Source of the DNA: Marinomonas posidonica_A | GTDB lineage: Bacteria > Pseudomonadota > Gammaproteobacteria > Pseudomonadales > Marinomonadaceae | Assembly: GCF_043643765.1 (NCBI RefSeq) | Contig: NZ_JBHZSP010000007.1 | Location: forward strand, 1 to 64,000 | Reading direction: 5' to 3' | Length of the DNA stretch: 64,000 nt | Part shown: in pieces, positions 25,812-34,676 of the stretch | Layout of the letters: every line of letters starts with the position of its first letter | Numbering within the stretch: position 1 is the stretch's first letter | Notes under the pieces: generated by a model | The model's input: the letters and a program-made list of their open reading frames with translations, nothing else | Databases searched by the model: none | What the model was told of the DNA's origin: nothing | Translations under genes and position numbers: made by a program

Positions 25812-26801
25812 ATGAAAGGTGTCTTTATTGCGTCAGTAACGGCGTTGGCCATCTCTGCAAGCATGGCTCAAGCAGCTGATCCAGCTGTGGTATACGACCA
25901 AGCGGGTAAATTCGATAAGTCTTTTAACGAAGGCGTATACAATGGCGTGAAAAAGTACACGTCTGAAACAGGTATACAAGTTCGTGAATTTGAGCCAAAG
26001 AACGAAGCTCAGGTTGAACAGGGTCTTCGTCGTTTAGCAAAGCGTGGTTACTCTCCTATTGTTGCCGTTGGTTTCAACATGTCTTCTGCTGTTGAGAAAG
26101 TCGCGAAAGACTTCCCAGAAATTCATTTCAGCATCATCGACAGTGTGATTGATCTACCAAATGTTCAGTCTATCGTTTTTAAAGAGCACGAAGGTTCTTT
26201 CCTTGTTGGTGCGCTAGCCGCCATGGCATCTAAAACCGATGCAGTGGGTTTCGTTGGTGGTATGGATATTCCTCTTATCCGTAAATTTGGCTGTGGTTAC
26301 GAGCAAGGCGTGAAATACGTAACGTCTGATGCAACGGTTCTACAGAACATGACAGGGTCTACTGGTGCGGCATTTAATGATCCAACCAAGGGTTCTGAGC
26401 TTGCGAAGAGTCAGTTCTCTAAAGGTGCTGACGTTGTTTTTGCAGCGGCAGGCGGAACAGGTATCGGTGTTTACCAAGCGGCGAAAGACGAAGGTAAATT
26501 AGCGATCGGTGTCGATTCTAACCAAAACCATTTGCAACCAGGCACTATGCTAACGTCTATGGTTAAACGTGTTGATCTAGCAGCATACAATACTTACAAG
26601 AGTGCCGCAGATGGCTCTTGGAAGTCAGGTGTTGTGGTTCTAGGTTTGGCTGAAGGCGGTGTTGACTGGGCGCTTGATGATAACAACGCGAGCCTAATCA
26701 CGGCCGACATGAAATCTAAAATCCAAGATATCCGTGCTAAAATTATCGGCGGAGATATCCAGGTTCATGACTACATGTCAGACAACACTTGTAACTACTA
26801 A
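25812..26801 (+). CDS. BMP-family nucleoside-binding protein of an ABC importer
   Basis: This 329-residue periplasmic protein of the BMP/PnrA (Med) family has a signal peptide ending near AQA (residue 21). The mature part has the BMP landmarks VYDQAGKFDKSFNEGVYNG, GFVGGMDIPLIRKFGCGYEQG and FAAAGGTGIGVYQAAKD. The family binds purine or other nucleosides. A cytidine deaminase gene closes the following operon, which supports a nucleoside substrate. There is no lipobox cysteine, so it is probably a soluble periplasmic form. It starts after AAGAGGAATAGG and is separated from the transporter genes by a terminator and a structured spacer. Confidence 0.88.
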   Translation: MKGVFIASVTALAISASMAQAADPAVVYDQAGKFDKSFNEGVYNGVKKYTSETGIQVREFEPKNEAQVEQGLRRLAKRGYSPIVAVGFNMSSAVEKVAKDFPEIHFSIIDSVIDLPNVQSIVFKEHEGSFLVGALAAMASKTDAVGFVGGMDIPLIRKFGCGYEQGVKYVTSDATVLQNMTGSTGAAFNDPTKGSELAKSQFSKGADVVFAAAGGTGIGVYQAAKDEGKLAIGVDSNQNHLQPGTMLTSMVKRVDLAAYNTYKSAADGSWKSGVVVLGLAEGGVDWALDDNNASLITADMKSKIQDIRAKIIGGDIQVHDYMSDNTCNY

Positions 26802-26813
26802 GTTACGATGAAA

Positions 26814-26848
26814 ACAGTTGTCCGCTGGTGCGGGCAACTGTTTTTTTT
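26814..26848 (+). terminator. terminator after the BMP gene
   Basis: ACAGTTGTCCGC (26814-26825) pairs with GCGGGCAACTGT (26830-26841) with a single mismatch and is followed by a run of eight T. It probably limits read-through from the binding-protein gene to the transporter genes. Confidence 0.85.
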
Positions 26849-26964
26849 ATGTAAAGTATTTCATTCATAATGCTAGGACGCGACTGAATGGAAATTTAAA
26901 GAGCCTATCTGTAGACGATATAGATAACTAGGGGCTTTTTAATTTAAGAGAGATCTTGTAATAC

Positions 26965-27008
26965 AAAACACCCTAAGGTGTTTTCGCTTTAGAGGTAGAC
27001 TCTAAGCG
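26965..27008 (+). promoter_or_regulatory. tandem hairpins before the nucleoside ABC ATPase gene
   Basis: The perfect hairpin AAAACACC/GGTGTTTT (26965-26984) is followed at once by CGCTTTAGAG pairing with CTCTAAGCG (26985-27008, one bulge). A longer-range pairing AATGGAA (about 26887) with TTCCATT (about 27010) would bracket both. The start codon at 27040 has no clear Shine-Dalgarno site, so RNA structure could matter for its translation. I recognise no known riboswitch. Confidence 0.4.
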
Positions 27009-27039
27009 TTCCATTTAAGCAGACGAATAACTTTTTGAT

Positions 27040-28596
27040 ATGACGAATAATACAGTGCCATTCGCAATAGAATTGCGAGATATCAGCAAACGCTTTGGTG
27101 CCGTTCAGGCCAACAAAGACATTTGCTTACAAGTTCCGGCTGGTACCATTCACGGCATTATTGGTGAAAACGGTGCGGGTAAATCCACTTTGATGAGTAT
27201 CATTTATGGTTTTTATGAAGCCGATACTGGGTTCATCGAAGTAGACGGCAAACGAGTTGATATTCGTAGTTCACAAGACGCGATTGATGCTGGCATTGGC
27301 ATGGTGCATCAGCACTTCATGTTGGTGGAAAATTTTAGTGTACTTGAGAACGTTGTCTTAGGTGCAGAGGGCGGTGCTCTACTAAAAGGTGGTTTGACTG
27401 CGGCTAGGGATGAGCTTCAACGCCTAGCGAAAGAGTACAGCTTAGACATTGATGTAGACGCAATCGTTGAAGAACTTCCGGTTGGTTTGCAGCAACGTGT
27501 GGAAATCTTAAAGGCTTTGTATCGCGGTGCTCGCATCTTGATATTAGATGAGCCAACTGGGGTATTAACACCGCAAGAAGCGGACCATCTATTCCGTATT
27601 TTGAAATCCCTTAAAGAGCAGGGAGTGACGGTACTGTTAATTACCCACAAACTTCGTGAGATTATGGCCTCAACGGATAACGTTTCTGTTATGCGTCAAG
27701 GTGAAATGGTTGCTCACCGTGAAACTCAGCACACCAACACGCAAGAGTTGGCTGAGTTAATGGTCGGTAAGAAAGTTCGTTTAACGGTGAATAAAGACGA
27801 CGCTCAACCAAGTGACGTTTTCCTTTCCGCGAAGAATTTGACGCAATTTGACAGCCAAGGTGTGAAACGCCTGAAAGAAGTCAGTTTGGAATTGCGTGCG
27901 GGTGAAATTCTAGGCATTGCTGGTGTGTCGGGTAATGGTCAGAGTGAATTGCTCAATGTCTTATCTGGCATCACGCCGATGAATGCAGGCGAAATACAGT
28001 TTGCCGGTCAAAGCATTACCGCTAAATCCCCAAAAGATGCGGCGCAAATGCGTGATTTAAAAATGGCCCATGTACCAGAAGATCGTCATAAGATGGGGCT
28101 TGTTACAGGCTTTGAGGCTTATGAAGCGGCGGTCCTTGGTTACCATAACTCTTCCTCCTATAACGGTAAGATTCTAATGGATCATAAAGCCATGTTAGAG
28201 GAATGTCAGGTGCGTATGGCGGATTGGGATGTACGTCCACCTAATCCTCATTTAAAAACTGCAAATTTCTCCGGTGGTAATCAGCAAAAAATCGTTATTG
28301 CTCGTGAAGTGGAGCAAAATCCAGATGTGCTGTTGATTGGTCAACCGACTCGAGGCGTCGATATTGGCGCGATTGAAAACATACACGAACAAATTGTTAA
28401 ATTGAGAGACTCAGGCAAAGCCATTTTGCTTGTGTCAGTAGAATTGGATGAAATTATGGCATTGAGTGATCGCATCATAGTGATGTTTGATGGTGCAGTC
28501 GTTGGCGAACTTGATGCTAAAGACGCGGATGAACGAACCCTTGGTCTGATGATGGCTAATGCCTACAACAAAGAAGAACAAGGAGTATCAGCATGA
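27040..28596 (+). CDS. nucleoside ABC importer, double ATPase
   Basis: This 518-residue protein contains two ABC domains, as in sugar and BMP-type nucleoside importers (NupO/YufO class). The first shows Walker A GENGAGKST near 45-53, signature LPVGLQQRVEIL and Walker B LILDEPTGVL. The second has the degenerate Walker A GVSGNGQSE, signature FSGGNQQKIVIARE and IGQPTRGVDIGA. This asymmetry is normal for the family. It overlaps the next permease gene by four bases (ATGA). The start at 27040 has only a weak ribosome site. Confidence 0.9.
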   Translation: MTNNTVPFAIELRDISKRFGAVQANKDICLQVPAGTIHGIIGENGAGKSTLMSIIYGFYEADTGFIEVDGKRVDIRSSQDAIDAGIGMVHQHFMLVENFSVLENVVLGAEGGALLKGGLTAARDELQRLAKEYSLDIDVDAIVEELPVGLQQRVEILKALYRGARILILDEPTGVLTPQEADHLFRILKSLKEQGVTVLLITHKLREIMASTDNVSVMRQGEMVAHRETQHTNTQELAELMVGKKVRLTVNKDDAQPSDVFLSAKNLTQFDSQGVKRLKEVSLELRAGEILGIAGVSGNGQSELLNVLSGITPMNAGEIQFAGQSITAKSPKDAAQMRDLKMAHVPEDRHKMGLVTGFEAYEAAVLGYHNSSSYNGKILMDHKAMLEECQVRMADWDVRPPNPHLKTANFSGGNQQKIVIAREVEQNPDVLLIGQPTRGVDIGAIENIHEQIVKLRDSGKAILLVSVELDEIMALSDRIIVMFDGAVVGELDAKDADERTLGLMMANAYNKEEQGVSA

Positions 28597-29690
28597 GTGA
28601 AGCAAAAGTGCCAGCTTGGGTGAACATTGCGCTGATTCCTTTTTTGAATATTTTATTGGCCTTTATTGTTTCTGGTTTGGTGATTCTAGCAATCGGTGAG
28701 AACCCGATTGAGGCGGCTGGCTATTTGGTCTACGGTGCGTTCGGTTATGACGAAGGTATTGGTTACACCTTGTATTACGCCACCAACTTAATTTTTACTG
28801 GTTTGGCGGTTTCTGTCGCCTTTAAAGGTGGCTTGTTCAATATCGGTGGTGAAGGTCAGGCGTATATTGGTGGTTTAGGGGTTGGGTTAGTGTGTCTGGC
28901 GTTCGATCACACGATGCCGCTTTATATTATTGCGCCATTGGCGATTATTGGTGCCGCAGTATTTGGTGCTGCATGGGCTTACATTCCGGCTTATTTGCAA
29001 GCGCGTCGTGGTAGTCACATCGTGATCACCACCATCATGTTTAACTTTATTGCTTCTTCTTTAATGGTTTACCTAATCGTAAACTGGCTAAAAGAAGATG
29101 GCCGCATGGCCCCTAATAGCCGAACGTTTGAAGAAAGTGCTTGGTTACCTTACTTACATGAACTTTTGTCGCCTCTGGGGATTGATATTGGTGATTCGCC
29201 ATTGAACTTGGCCTTTATTATCGCCTTGATTTGTTGTGTGTTTGTCTGGGGATTGATCTGGCACACTCGCTGGGGTTATCAGTTGCGTACCTTGGGCACC
29301 AATCCAACGGCAGCACGTTATGCGGGCATCGATACCGCCAAAGTGACTATCTGGGCGATGTTGATTTCCGGTGGCCTAGCAGGTTTTGTTGGTATCAATG
29401 AAATCATGGGTGTAAACCACAATCTGTTGCTGAACTTCACCGCCGGTTATGGTTTTGCTGGTATTGCGGTTTCCTTGATGGGGCGTAACCATCCTATTGG
29501 TATTGTGCTAGCGGCGATCCTGTTCGGCGCCTTATACCAAGGTGGTGCTGAGCTAGCATTTGAAATCCCGACTATCACGCCTGAGATCGTTGTTGTGATC
29601 CAAGGTTTGGTGATTCTCTTCTCTGGTGCACTTGAACACATGTTTAAAGATCGTATCGAAGGCTTTTTTATTCGCAGAGCGGTAGCGTAG
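28593..29690 (+). CDS. nucleoside ABC importer, permease 1
   Basis: This 365-residue inner-membrane permease of the BPD_transp_2 class (NupP/YufP-like) has about ten hydrophobic segments. Characteristic pieces are FNIGGEGQAYIGGLG near residues 84-98 and GTNPTAARYAGIDTAKV, the cytoplasmic coupling loop, near 236-252. It starts inside the stop of the ATPase gene, so it is coupled to it. The second permease follows after 10 bases, and the two are expected to form the membrane heterodimer. Confidence 0.9.
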   Translation: MSEAKVPAWVNIALIPFLNILLAFIVSGLVILAIGENPIEAAGYLVYGAFGYDEGIGYTLYYATNLIFTGLAVSVAFKGGLFNIGGEGQAYIGGLGVGLVCLAFDHTMPLYIIAPLAIIGAAVFGAAWAYIPAYLQARRGSHIVITTIMFNFIASSLMVYLIVNWLKEDGRMAPNSRTFEESAWLPYLHELLSPLGIDIGDSPLNLAFIIALICCVFVWGLIWHTRWGYQLRTLGTNPTAARYAGIDTAKVTIWAMLISGGLAGFVGINEIMGVNHNLLLNFTAGYGFAGIAVSLMGRNHPIGIVLAAILFGALYQGGAELAFEIPTITPEIVVVIQGLVILFSGALEHMFKDRIEGFFIRRAVA

Positions 29691-29700
29691 GGGAACCATT

Positions 29701-30669
29701 ATGTTTGAAACATTAATACTTATGTTAGACGCGACCATGCGAGTGTCGACACCACTGATCTTTGCTGCTTTGGCTGGTCTGTATTCAGAACGTGCAGGCA
29801 TCGTAGATATCGGTCTGGAAGGTAAAATTTTGGGCAGTGCGTTTGCGGCTGCAGCAGGCGCGGCTATTTTTGGCTCTGCTTGGATTGGTTTATGTTTTGG
29901 TATCATGGCGTCCATTTCACTGGCAATGATCCACGGTTTTGCGTGTATTACGCACCGCGGTGATCACATTGTCTCTGGTGTCGCCATCAATACGATCGTC
30001 GCGGGTTTGACGGTTACCTTGTCTATGGACTGGTTTGGTATGGGTGGACAAACTCCTACTTTGTCAGGTGACGCGCGTTTCCTGTCCATTACCCTGCCAT
30101 TTGCAGATGCTTTAGCGGATGTCCCTGTGATTGGTTTGATCTATTCCGAATTGTTAAGTGGCCATAATATTTTGGTGTATTTAGCGTTTGCAATGGTGCC
30201 GATGACATTTTGGGTGGTGTATAAAACCCGTTTTGGTTTACGTTTACGTGCTGTGGGTGAAAACCCACATGCGGTTGATACTGCTGGTATTTCGGTTGCC
30301 TTCATTCGTTACCGAGCTTTGATTGTTTGTGGCATCTTGTGTGGCTTGGCCGGGGCTTACCTGTCGACAGCGCATAATGCAGGCTTCCTAAAAGACATGA
30401 GTGCGGGTAAGGGTTACATGGCACTGGCTGCCTTGATCTTCGGTAAATGGCGTCCTGTCCCAGTGTTATTTGCTTGTTTGCTATTTGGTTTCCTAGATGC
30501 CGTTGCTGTTCGCATGCAGGGTGTGGTGTTACCTGGCATTGGTGAAGTGCCAGTTCAGGCTATTGAGGTCTTGCCTTATGTCTTAACGGTACTGCTTCTT
30601 GCTGGTTTTATCGGTAAAGCAGTAGGTCCAAAAGCGATTGGTCGACCCTACGTGAAAGAGCGAGCTTAA
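29701..30669 (+). CDS. nucleoside ABC importer, permease 2
   Basis: This 322-residue permease of the NupQ/YufQ type has about eight to ten membrane segments. The family's IVDIGLEGKILGSAFAAA segment near 36-53, the coupling loop GENPHAVDTAGISV and the KGYMALAALIFGKW motif are present. A good GGGGAACC-type site precedes the ATG. It forms the transporter with permease 1 and is followed by the deaminase gene after a single base, which ties transport to cytidine salvage. Confidence 0.9.
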   Translation: MFETLILMLDATMRVSTPLIFAALAGLYSERAGIVDIGLEGKILGSAFAAAAGAAIFGSAWIGLCFGIMASISLAMIHGFACITHRGDHIVSGVAINTIVAGLTVTLSMDWFGMGGQTPTLSGDARFLSITLPFADALADVPVIGLIYSELLSGHNILVYLAFAMVPMTFWVVYKTRFGLRLRAVGENPHAVDTAGISVAFIRYRALIVCGILCGLAGAYLSTAHNAGFLKDMSAGKGYMALAALIFGKWRPVPVLFACLLFGFLDAVAVRMQGVVLPGIGEVPVQAIEVLPYVLTVLLLAGFIGKAVGPKAIGRPYVKERA

Positions 30670-30670
30670 T

Positions 30671-31078
30671 ATGTCGGATGTAAAGCAAAGCGGGCAGTTG
30701 TTTGATCTTGCTAAAGCCGCGATGAGCCAAGCCTATGTGCCGTACTCTCATTTTACTGTGGGCGCGGCGATTCTGACGGCATCTGGTGAGCTGTATTCTG
30801 GCTGTAATGTGGAGAATGCTTCCTACCCAGAAGGGACTTGTGCGGAAGCTGGCGCCATTGCCGCCATGGTTCGTGACGGTGAGACACAGATTAAAGAAAT
30901 CTACGTGATGGGGGAAGGGGATGCATTGGTGACACCTTGCGGTGGTTGTCGTCAGCGTATTCGCGAATTTTCTTCTGCGGACACCATGATTCACATTTGT
31001 GGACCAGAAGGGGTTCGCAAGTCTTTGACGATGAATGAGTTATTGCCTTTTTCGTTCGGGCCAGAAAATCTTGTTTAA
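30671..31078 (+). CDS. cdd: cytidine deaminase
   Basis: This 135-residue enzyme deaminates cytidine and deoxycytidine to uridines. The zinc site is complete: CAEAGAI with the catalytic Glu, and PCGGCRQRIREF with two cysteines. NVENASYPEG binds the ribose. It is the short homotetrameric form known from Bacillus, not the long dimeric E. coli type. Position directly after the BMP-type importer genes supports import of pyrimidine nucleosides. A bidirectional terminator follows. Confidence 0.93.
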   Translation: MSDVKQSGQLFDLAKAAMSQAYVPYSHFTVGAAILTASGELYSGCNVENASYPEGTCAEAGAIAAMVRDGETQIKEIYVMGEGDALVTPCGGCRQRIREFSSADTMIHICGPEGVRKSLTMNELLPFSFGPENLV

Positions 31079-31100
31079 GCAGTCAGTAAGACGAAAAAAA

Positions 31101-31128
31101 ACCAGTTCACTTCATGAACTGGTTTTTT
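31101..31128. terminator. bidirectional terminator between cdd and ppk
   Basis: ACCAGTTCA (31101-31109) pairs with TGAACTGGT (31115-31123), with an A-run before and T-run after. It serves both convergent units. Confidence 0.9.
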
Positions 31129-31150
31129 GTTTTGTGAGACCTCAAAAATG

Positions 31151-33376
31151 TTAGCTTTGTCGTGTGCTATCAGCGAGTTCGCTCAATAGGGCGCGTTGTG
31201 CGCTGCGATATTCGCCTTTTCTTGGCTTAGACAATTGGTATGAACCGTCACTTTGCAGAATCCAGCTTTGTGTATTGTCTGTTAAGTAATATTCCAGCTC
31301 TTTTTTCACACGACGTACTTGTTTGTAATCCTGTAATGGGAACGCGACTTCAATTCGGTTATTGAGGTTTCGATCCATACCATCGGCACTGGACAAATAG
31401 ACGGCAGGGTTACGATTATTGTAGAAGTAATAAACACGAGTATGTTCTAAAAAGCGACCAATAATACTGCGTACTCGGATATTCGATGAAATGCCTTTAA
31501 TGCCAGGGCGAAGAGTACAAATACCACGCACAATCAAATCAATCTTAACACCTGCCTGTGAAGCCTTGTATAGGGCCTGTACAAGCATCTGTTCGGTCAG
31601 AGAGTTGACCTTGATAATGATGCGAGATGGATCGCCGTTTTGCGCATTTTTTGCTTCACGATCAATCATTTCCAGCAGACGATTACGGAGTGTGAAAGGG
31701 GCGTGCAGAAGCTTTTTCACCTTCAGCTCTTTACTCATTCCGGTGAGCTGTTGGAAAACGCGATGCACGTCATCCCCGATTTCTTTGTTACACGTCATGA
31801 AGCTGTAATCCGTGTACAGCCTAGCGTTACCTGCGTGATAGTTGCCTGTACCTAGGTGCACATAACGGGTAAGGTTGTTGCCCTCACGACGCACAATCAA
31901 AATCATTTTGGCGTGGGTTTTATGACGTACGACACCGTAGACCACAATTGCGCCTGCGTCTTGAAGTCGACTGGCCAAGGCTAGGTTTTCTGCTTCGTCA
32001 AAGCGAGCGCGTAGCTCAATAACAACCGTCACTTCTTTACCATTTCGAGCTGCTTCGACTAAAGCGTTAGCAATAGGAGAGCGAGCACCCGTTCGATAAA
32101 GGGTTTGGCGTATTGCTACCACGTTCGGGTCTTTCGCAGCTTCGCTTAATAAGTCGATAACAGGCGAAAAACTCTCGAACGGGTGCATTAATAAATAATC
32201 GCGCTGACGAATTGCTTCAAATAGTCCACCTGCGCTCGCTAGCTTTCTTGGTAAGCCAGGAGAGAAAGGAGAGTACATCAAATCAGGACGATCGACTAAC
32301 TCTAATACGGCCATTAAACGACTTAGGTTCACTGGTCCGTCAATTTGATATAAATCTTGTGGCTCAAGGTCAAATTGCTTGAGTAGGGAGCTAACAATAT
32401 GGTCAGGGCAGTTTTCTGCAATCTCGAGACGAACAGAGCTACCATAATGGCGACTTTGTAATTCGGTTCGAAGCGCACCCGCCAAATCTACGCCAATATC
32501 ATCGGAATCCACTTCTAAATCGGCGTTACGAGTGAGTCGGAATTGATAGCAACCTTTGACCGTCATGCCAGGAAACAATTGATCAGCGTGAGCGTGAATA
32601 ATTGAAGACAGGAAGACCATGTTGTCGCCGCCTTCACTGACATCGTCAGGCAGTTTCACCAAACGCGGTAAGGAACTTGGTGCAGGTACAATGGCCAGTC
32701 CGTTTTCACGGCCGAAGGCATCGCGTCCTTCTAGCTCAACCACAAAGTTAAAGGTTTTGTTCGCCAGCCTAGGAAAAGGGTGCGCTGGGTCCAAGCCAAT
32801 CGGGCTGATAATAGGCAGTACATTATCTCTAAAGTAGCGACGTACCCAGTTGGATTGTTTGTCTGTCCAGAGGGTACGGCGAATAAATTGCACATTCTCT
32901 TCCGCTAATTTAGGGAAGATGATGTCATTGAGTATACGATATTGGCGACGTACTAATTTGTGGGCATGCTCACTGATTAGATTCAGCACCTTCTTTGGGT
33001 GCATGCCATCTGGGCCGTTTTTCTCGCGGCTGTATTCCAGCTGGCTCTTTAATCCAGCGACACGAATTTCGAAGAATTCGTCCATATTGGAGCTGAAAAT
33101 ACACAAAAACATCAAACGATTGAGAATCGGGTGGTTTTCATCCATGGCCTGTTCAAGCACGCGGGCATTGAATTGCAGGTGACTTAACTCTCGGTTGAAA
33201 TACAGTTCAGGATCGCCCAGATCAATTTCTTCTGGTAAGCGTTCCTCAATGGCCATCTTGGTCGGGTCTTGTGGTTGCTCTGGAATTGGCTCAAGAACCA
33301 ATTCGGCATCCAGTTCCATCGGCGATGCGGTAGGAACGTCCTTTTTTTCAACGTCGTTAACAGGCTGCTCAGACAT
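31151..33376 (-). CDS. ppk1: polyphosphate kinase
   Basis: This 741-residue PPK1 reversibly makes polyphosphate from ATP. Domains run in the usual order: an N-terminal helical domain with FNRELSHLQFNARVLEQA near 60, a head domain, and two phospholipase-D-like catalytic domains. The HKTHAK motif lies at 485-490, and His488 matches the E. coli phospho-His435. HLGTGNYHAGNARLYTDYS and YLSSADGMDRN are also present. About 45 acidic, low-complexity residues precede the fold. hemB lies upstream on the same strand. The exopolyphosphatase gene ppx is about 10 kb away rather than adjacent. Confidence 0.94.
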   Translation of the reverse strand: MSEQPVNDVEKKDVPTASPMELDAELVLEPIPEQPQDPTKMAIEERLPEEIDLGDPELYFNRELSHLQFNARVLEQAMDENHPILNRLMFLCIFSSNMDEFFEIRVAGLKSQLEYSREKNGPDGMHPKKVLNLISEHAHKLVRRQYRILNDIIFPKLAEENVQFIRRTLWTDKQSNWVRRYFRDNVLPIISPIGLDPAHPFPRLANKTFNFVVELEGRDAFGRENGLAIVPAPSSLPRLVKLPDDVSEGGDNMVFLSSIIHAHADQLFPGMTVKGCYQFRLTRNADLEVDSDDIGVDLAGALRTELQSRHYGSSVRLEIAENCPDHIVSSLLKQFDLEPQDLYQIDGPVNLSRLMAVLELVDRPDLMYSPFSPGLPRKLASAGGLFEAIRQRDYLLMHPFESFSPVIDLLSEAAKDPNVVAIRQTLYRTGARSPIANALVEAARNGKEVTVVIELRARFDEAENLALASRLQDAGAIVVYGVVRHKTHAKMILIVRREGNNLTRYVHLGTGNYHAGNARLYTDYSFMTCNKEIGDDVHRVFQQLTGMSKELKVKKLLHAPFTLRNRLLEMIDREAKNAQNGDPSRIIIKVNSLTEQMLVQALYKASQAGVKIDLIVRGICTLRPGIKGISSNIRVRSIIGRFLEHTRVYYFYNNRNPAVYLSSADGMDRNLNNRIEVAFPLQDYKQVRRVKKELEYYLTDNTQSWILQSDGSYQLSKPRKGEYRSAQRALLSELADSTRQS

Positions 33377-33556
33377 GTGCTTCTATTCTCTCCAAATACC
33401 TTTATATGTTGTTGGTATTCCTTGTCTTTGCTGCTTTCAATTGTTGAAAGCAGCAATAAACAAATTACACCAATGCCGCCTGCTGGTCACCAGATTCTCT
33501 GGTTTTATTTCAATATTTATGAAATTAAAGAAAATAGGAATCGGTTCTTCCCTTCT

Positions 33557-34552
33557 TTAACCTTTTAGCAGGCGAGCTGCGTCTTTTGCGAAATAGGTTA
33601 ATATGCCGTCAGCTCCGGCACGTTTAAACGCCAGCAGTGATTCCATCATCACCGAGTCTTTATCTAGCCAGCCTTTTTCAAAGGCAGCCATGTGCATGGC
33701 GTACTCACCACTGACCTGATAGGCAAAGGTGGGCACTTCTAATTCACTTTTAACACGACGAACGATGTCCAAATACGGTAGCCCTGGTTTCACCATGACC
33801 ATGTCGGCGCCTTCGTCTAGATCCAGCATGACTTCTCGAATGGCTTCATTAGAGTTCGCCGGATCAATTTGATAGGTGAACTTGTTGCCTTTGCCGAGGT
33901 TGCCGCTTGAGCCAATCGCATCACGGAATGGACCATAGTAGGCGGATGCGTATTTCGCGGCGTACGCCATGATCAAGGTGTTAATGAAGCCTTCTGTTTC
34001 CAACTCTTCACGGATTTCACCAATGCGACCATCCATCATATCTGACGGAGCAACCACATCAGCCCCCGCCTGAGCATGAGACAAAGCTTGCTTCACAAGC
34101 GTGTCAACGGTGACATCGTTCAAGACATAGCCATCATCGTCGATGATGCCATCTTGTCCATGTGTGGTATAAGGATCAAGGGCCACATCCGTTAACACAC
34201 CAAGCTCTGGAAAGGCTTGTTTTAGTGCACGAACTGCTCGTTGAACTAGACCATCTGGATTATAGGCTTCTTCGGCGAGGAGCGATTTTTTATCCGCTGC
34301 GATGACCGGAAATAAAGCCACAGTAGGGATGCCTAACTCGACCAATTCTTTGGCTTCATCTAGTAGGAAATCAATAGAGACACGCTCAATGTTTGGCATG
34401 GAAGGGACCGCTTCGCGAACTTGTTCCCCTTCAATAATAAACATTGGGTAGATCAGATCGTCTGCAGTGAGTCGATGCTCACGCATCAAACGACGAGAAA
34501 AATCGTGTTTACGCATGCGGCGCATACGAGTGTATGGAAAGGTCATCCACAT
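33557..34552 (-). CDS. hemB: porphobilinogen synthase (delta-aminolevulinic acid dehydratase)
   Basis: This 331-residue enzyme condenses two aminolevulinate molecules to porphobilinogen in heme synthesis. Both active-site lysine regions are visible: YAAKYASAYYGPFRDA, and MVKPGLPYLD. The metal loop reads TDVALDPYTTHGQDG, with Asp instead of the Cys residues of the zinc enzyme. That marks the magnesium-dependent type known from Pseudomonas. The gene is upstream of ppk1 on the same strand with a 180-base spacer that holds nothing clear. Confidence 0.94.
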   Translation of the reverse strand: MWMTFPYTRMRRMRKHDFSRRLMREHRLTADDLIYPMFIIEGEQVREAVPSMPNIERVSIDFLLDEAKELVELGIPTVALFPVIAADKKSLLAEEAYNPDGLVQRAVRALKQAFPELGVLTDVALDPYTTHGQDGIIDDDGYVLNDVTVDTLVKQALSHAQAGADVVAPSDMMDGRIGEIREELETEGFINTLIMAYAAKYASAYYGPFRDAIGSSGNLGKGNKFTYQIDPANSNEAIREVMLDLDEGADMVMVKPGLPYLDIVRRVKSELEVPTFAYQVSGEYAMHMAAFEKGWLDKDSVMMESLLAFKRAGADGILTYFAKDAARLLKG

Positions 34553-34676
34553 ATCTCCTTTTCGCAGTGTAGGAATGTACGTTAGTTATGTGACAATAAT
34601 AAGACAGCGTCATGAGGAAAGCCTTGCGATTAGGCAATTCGAGAGGCTTTACCCCATTATTTACTCAGTTAGCGCT

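Noticed and set aside
29553..29915. Antisense frame spanning the two nucleoside permease genes
   Set aside because: Both permeases are complete family members; the antisense translation is low-complexity.
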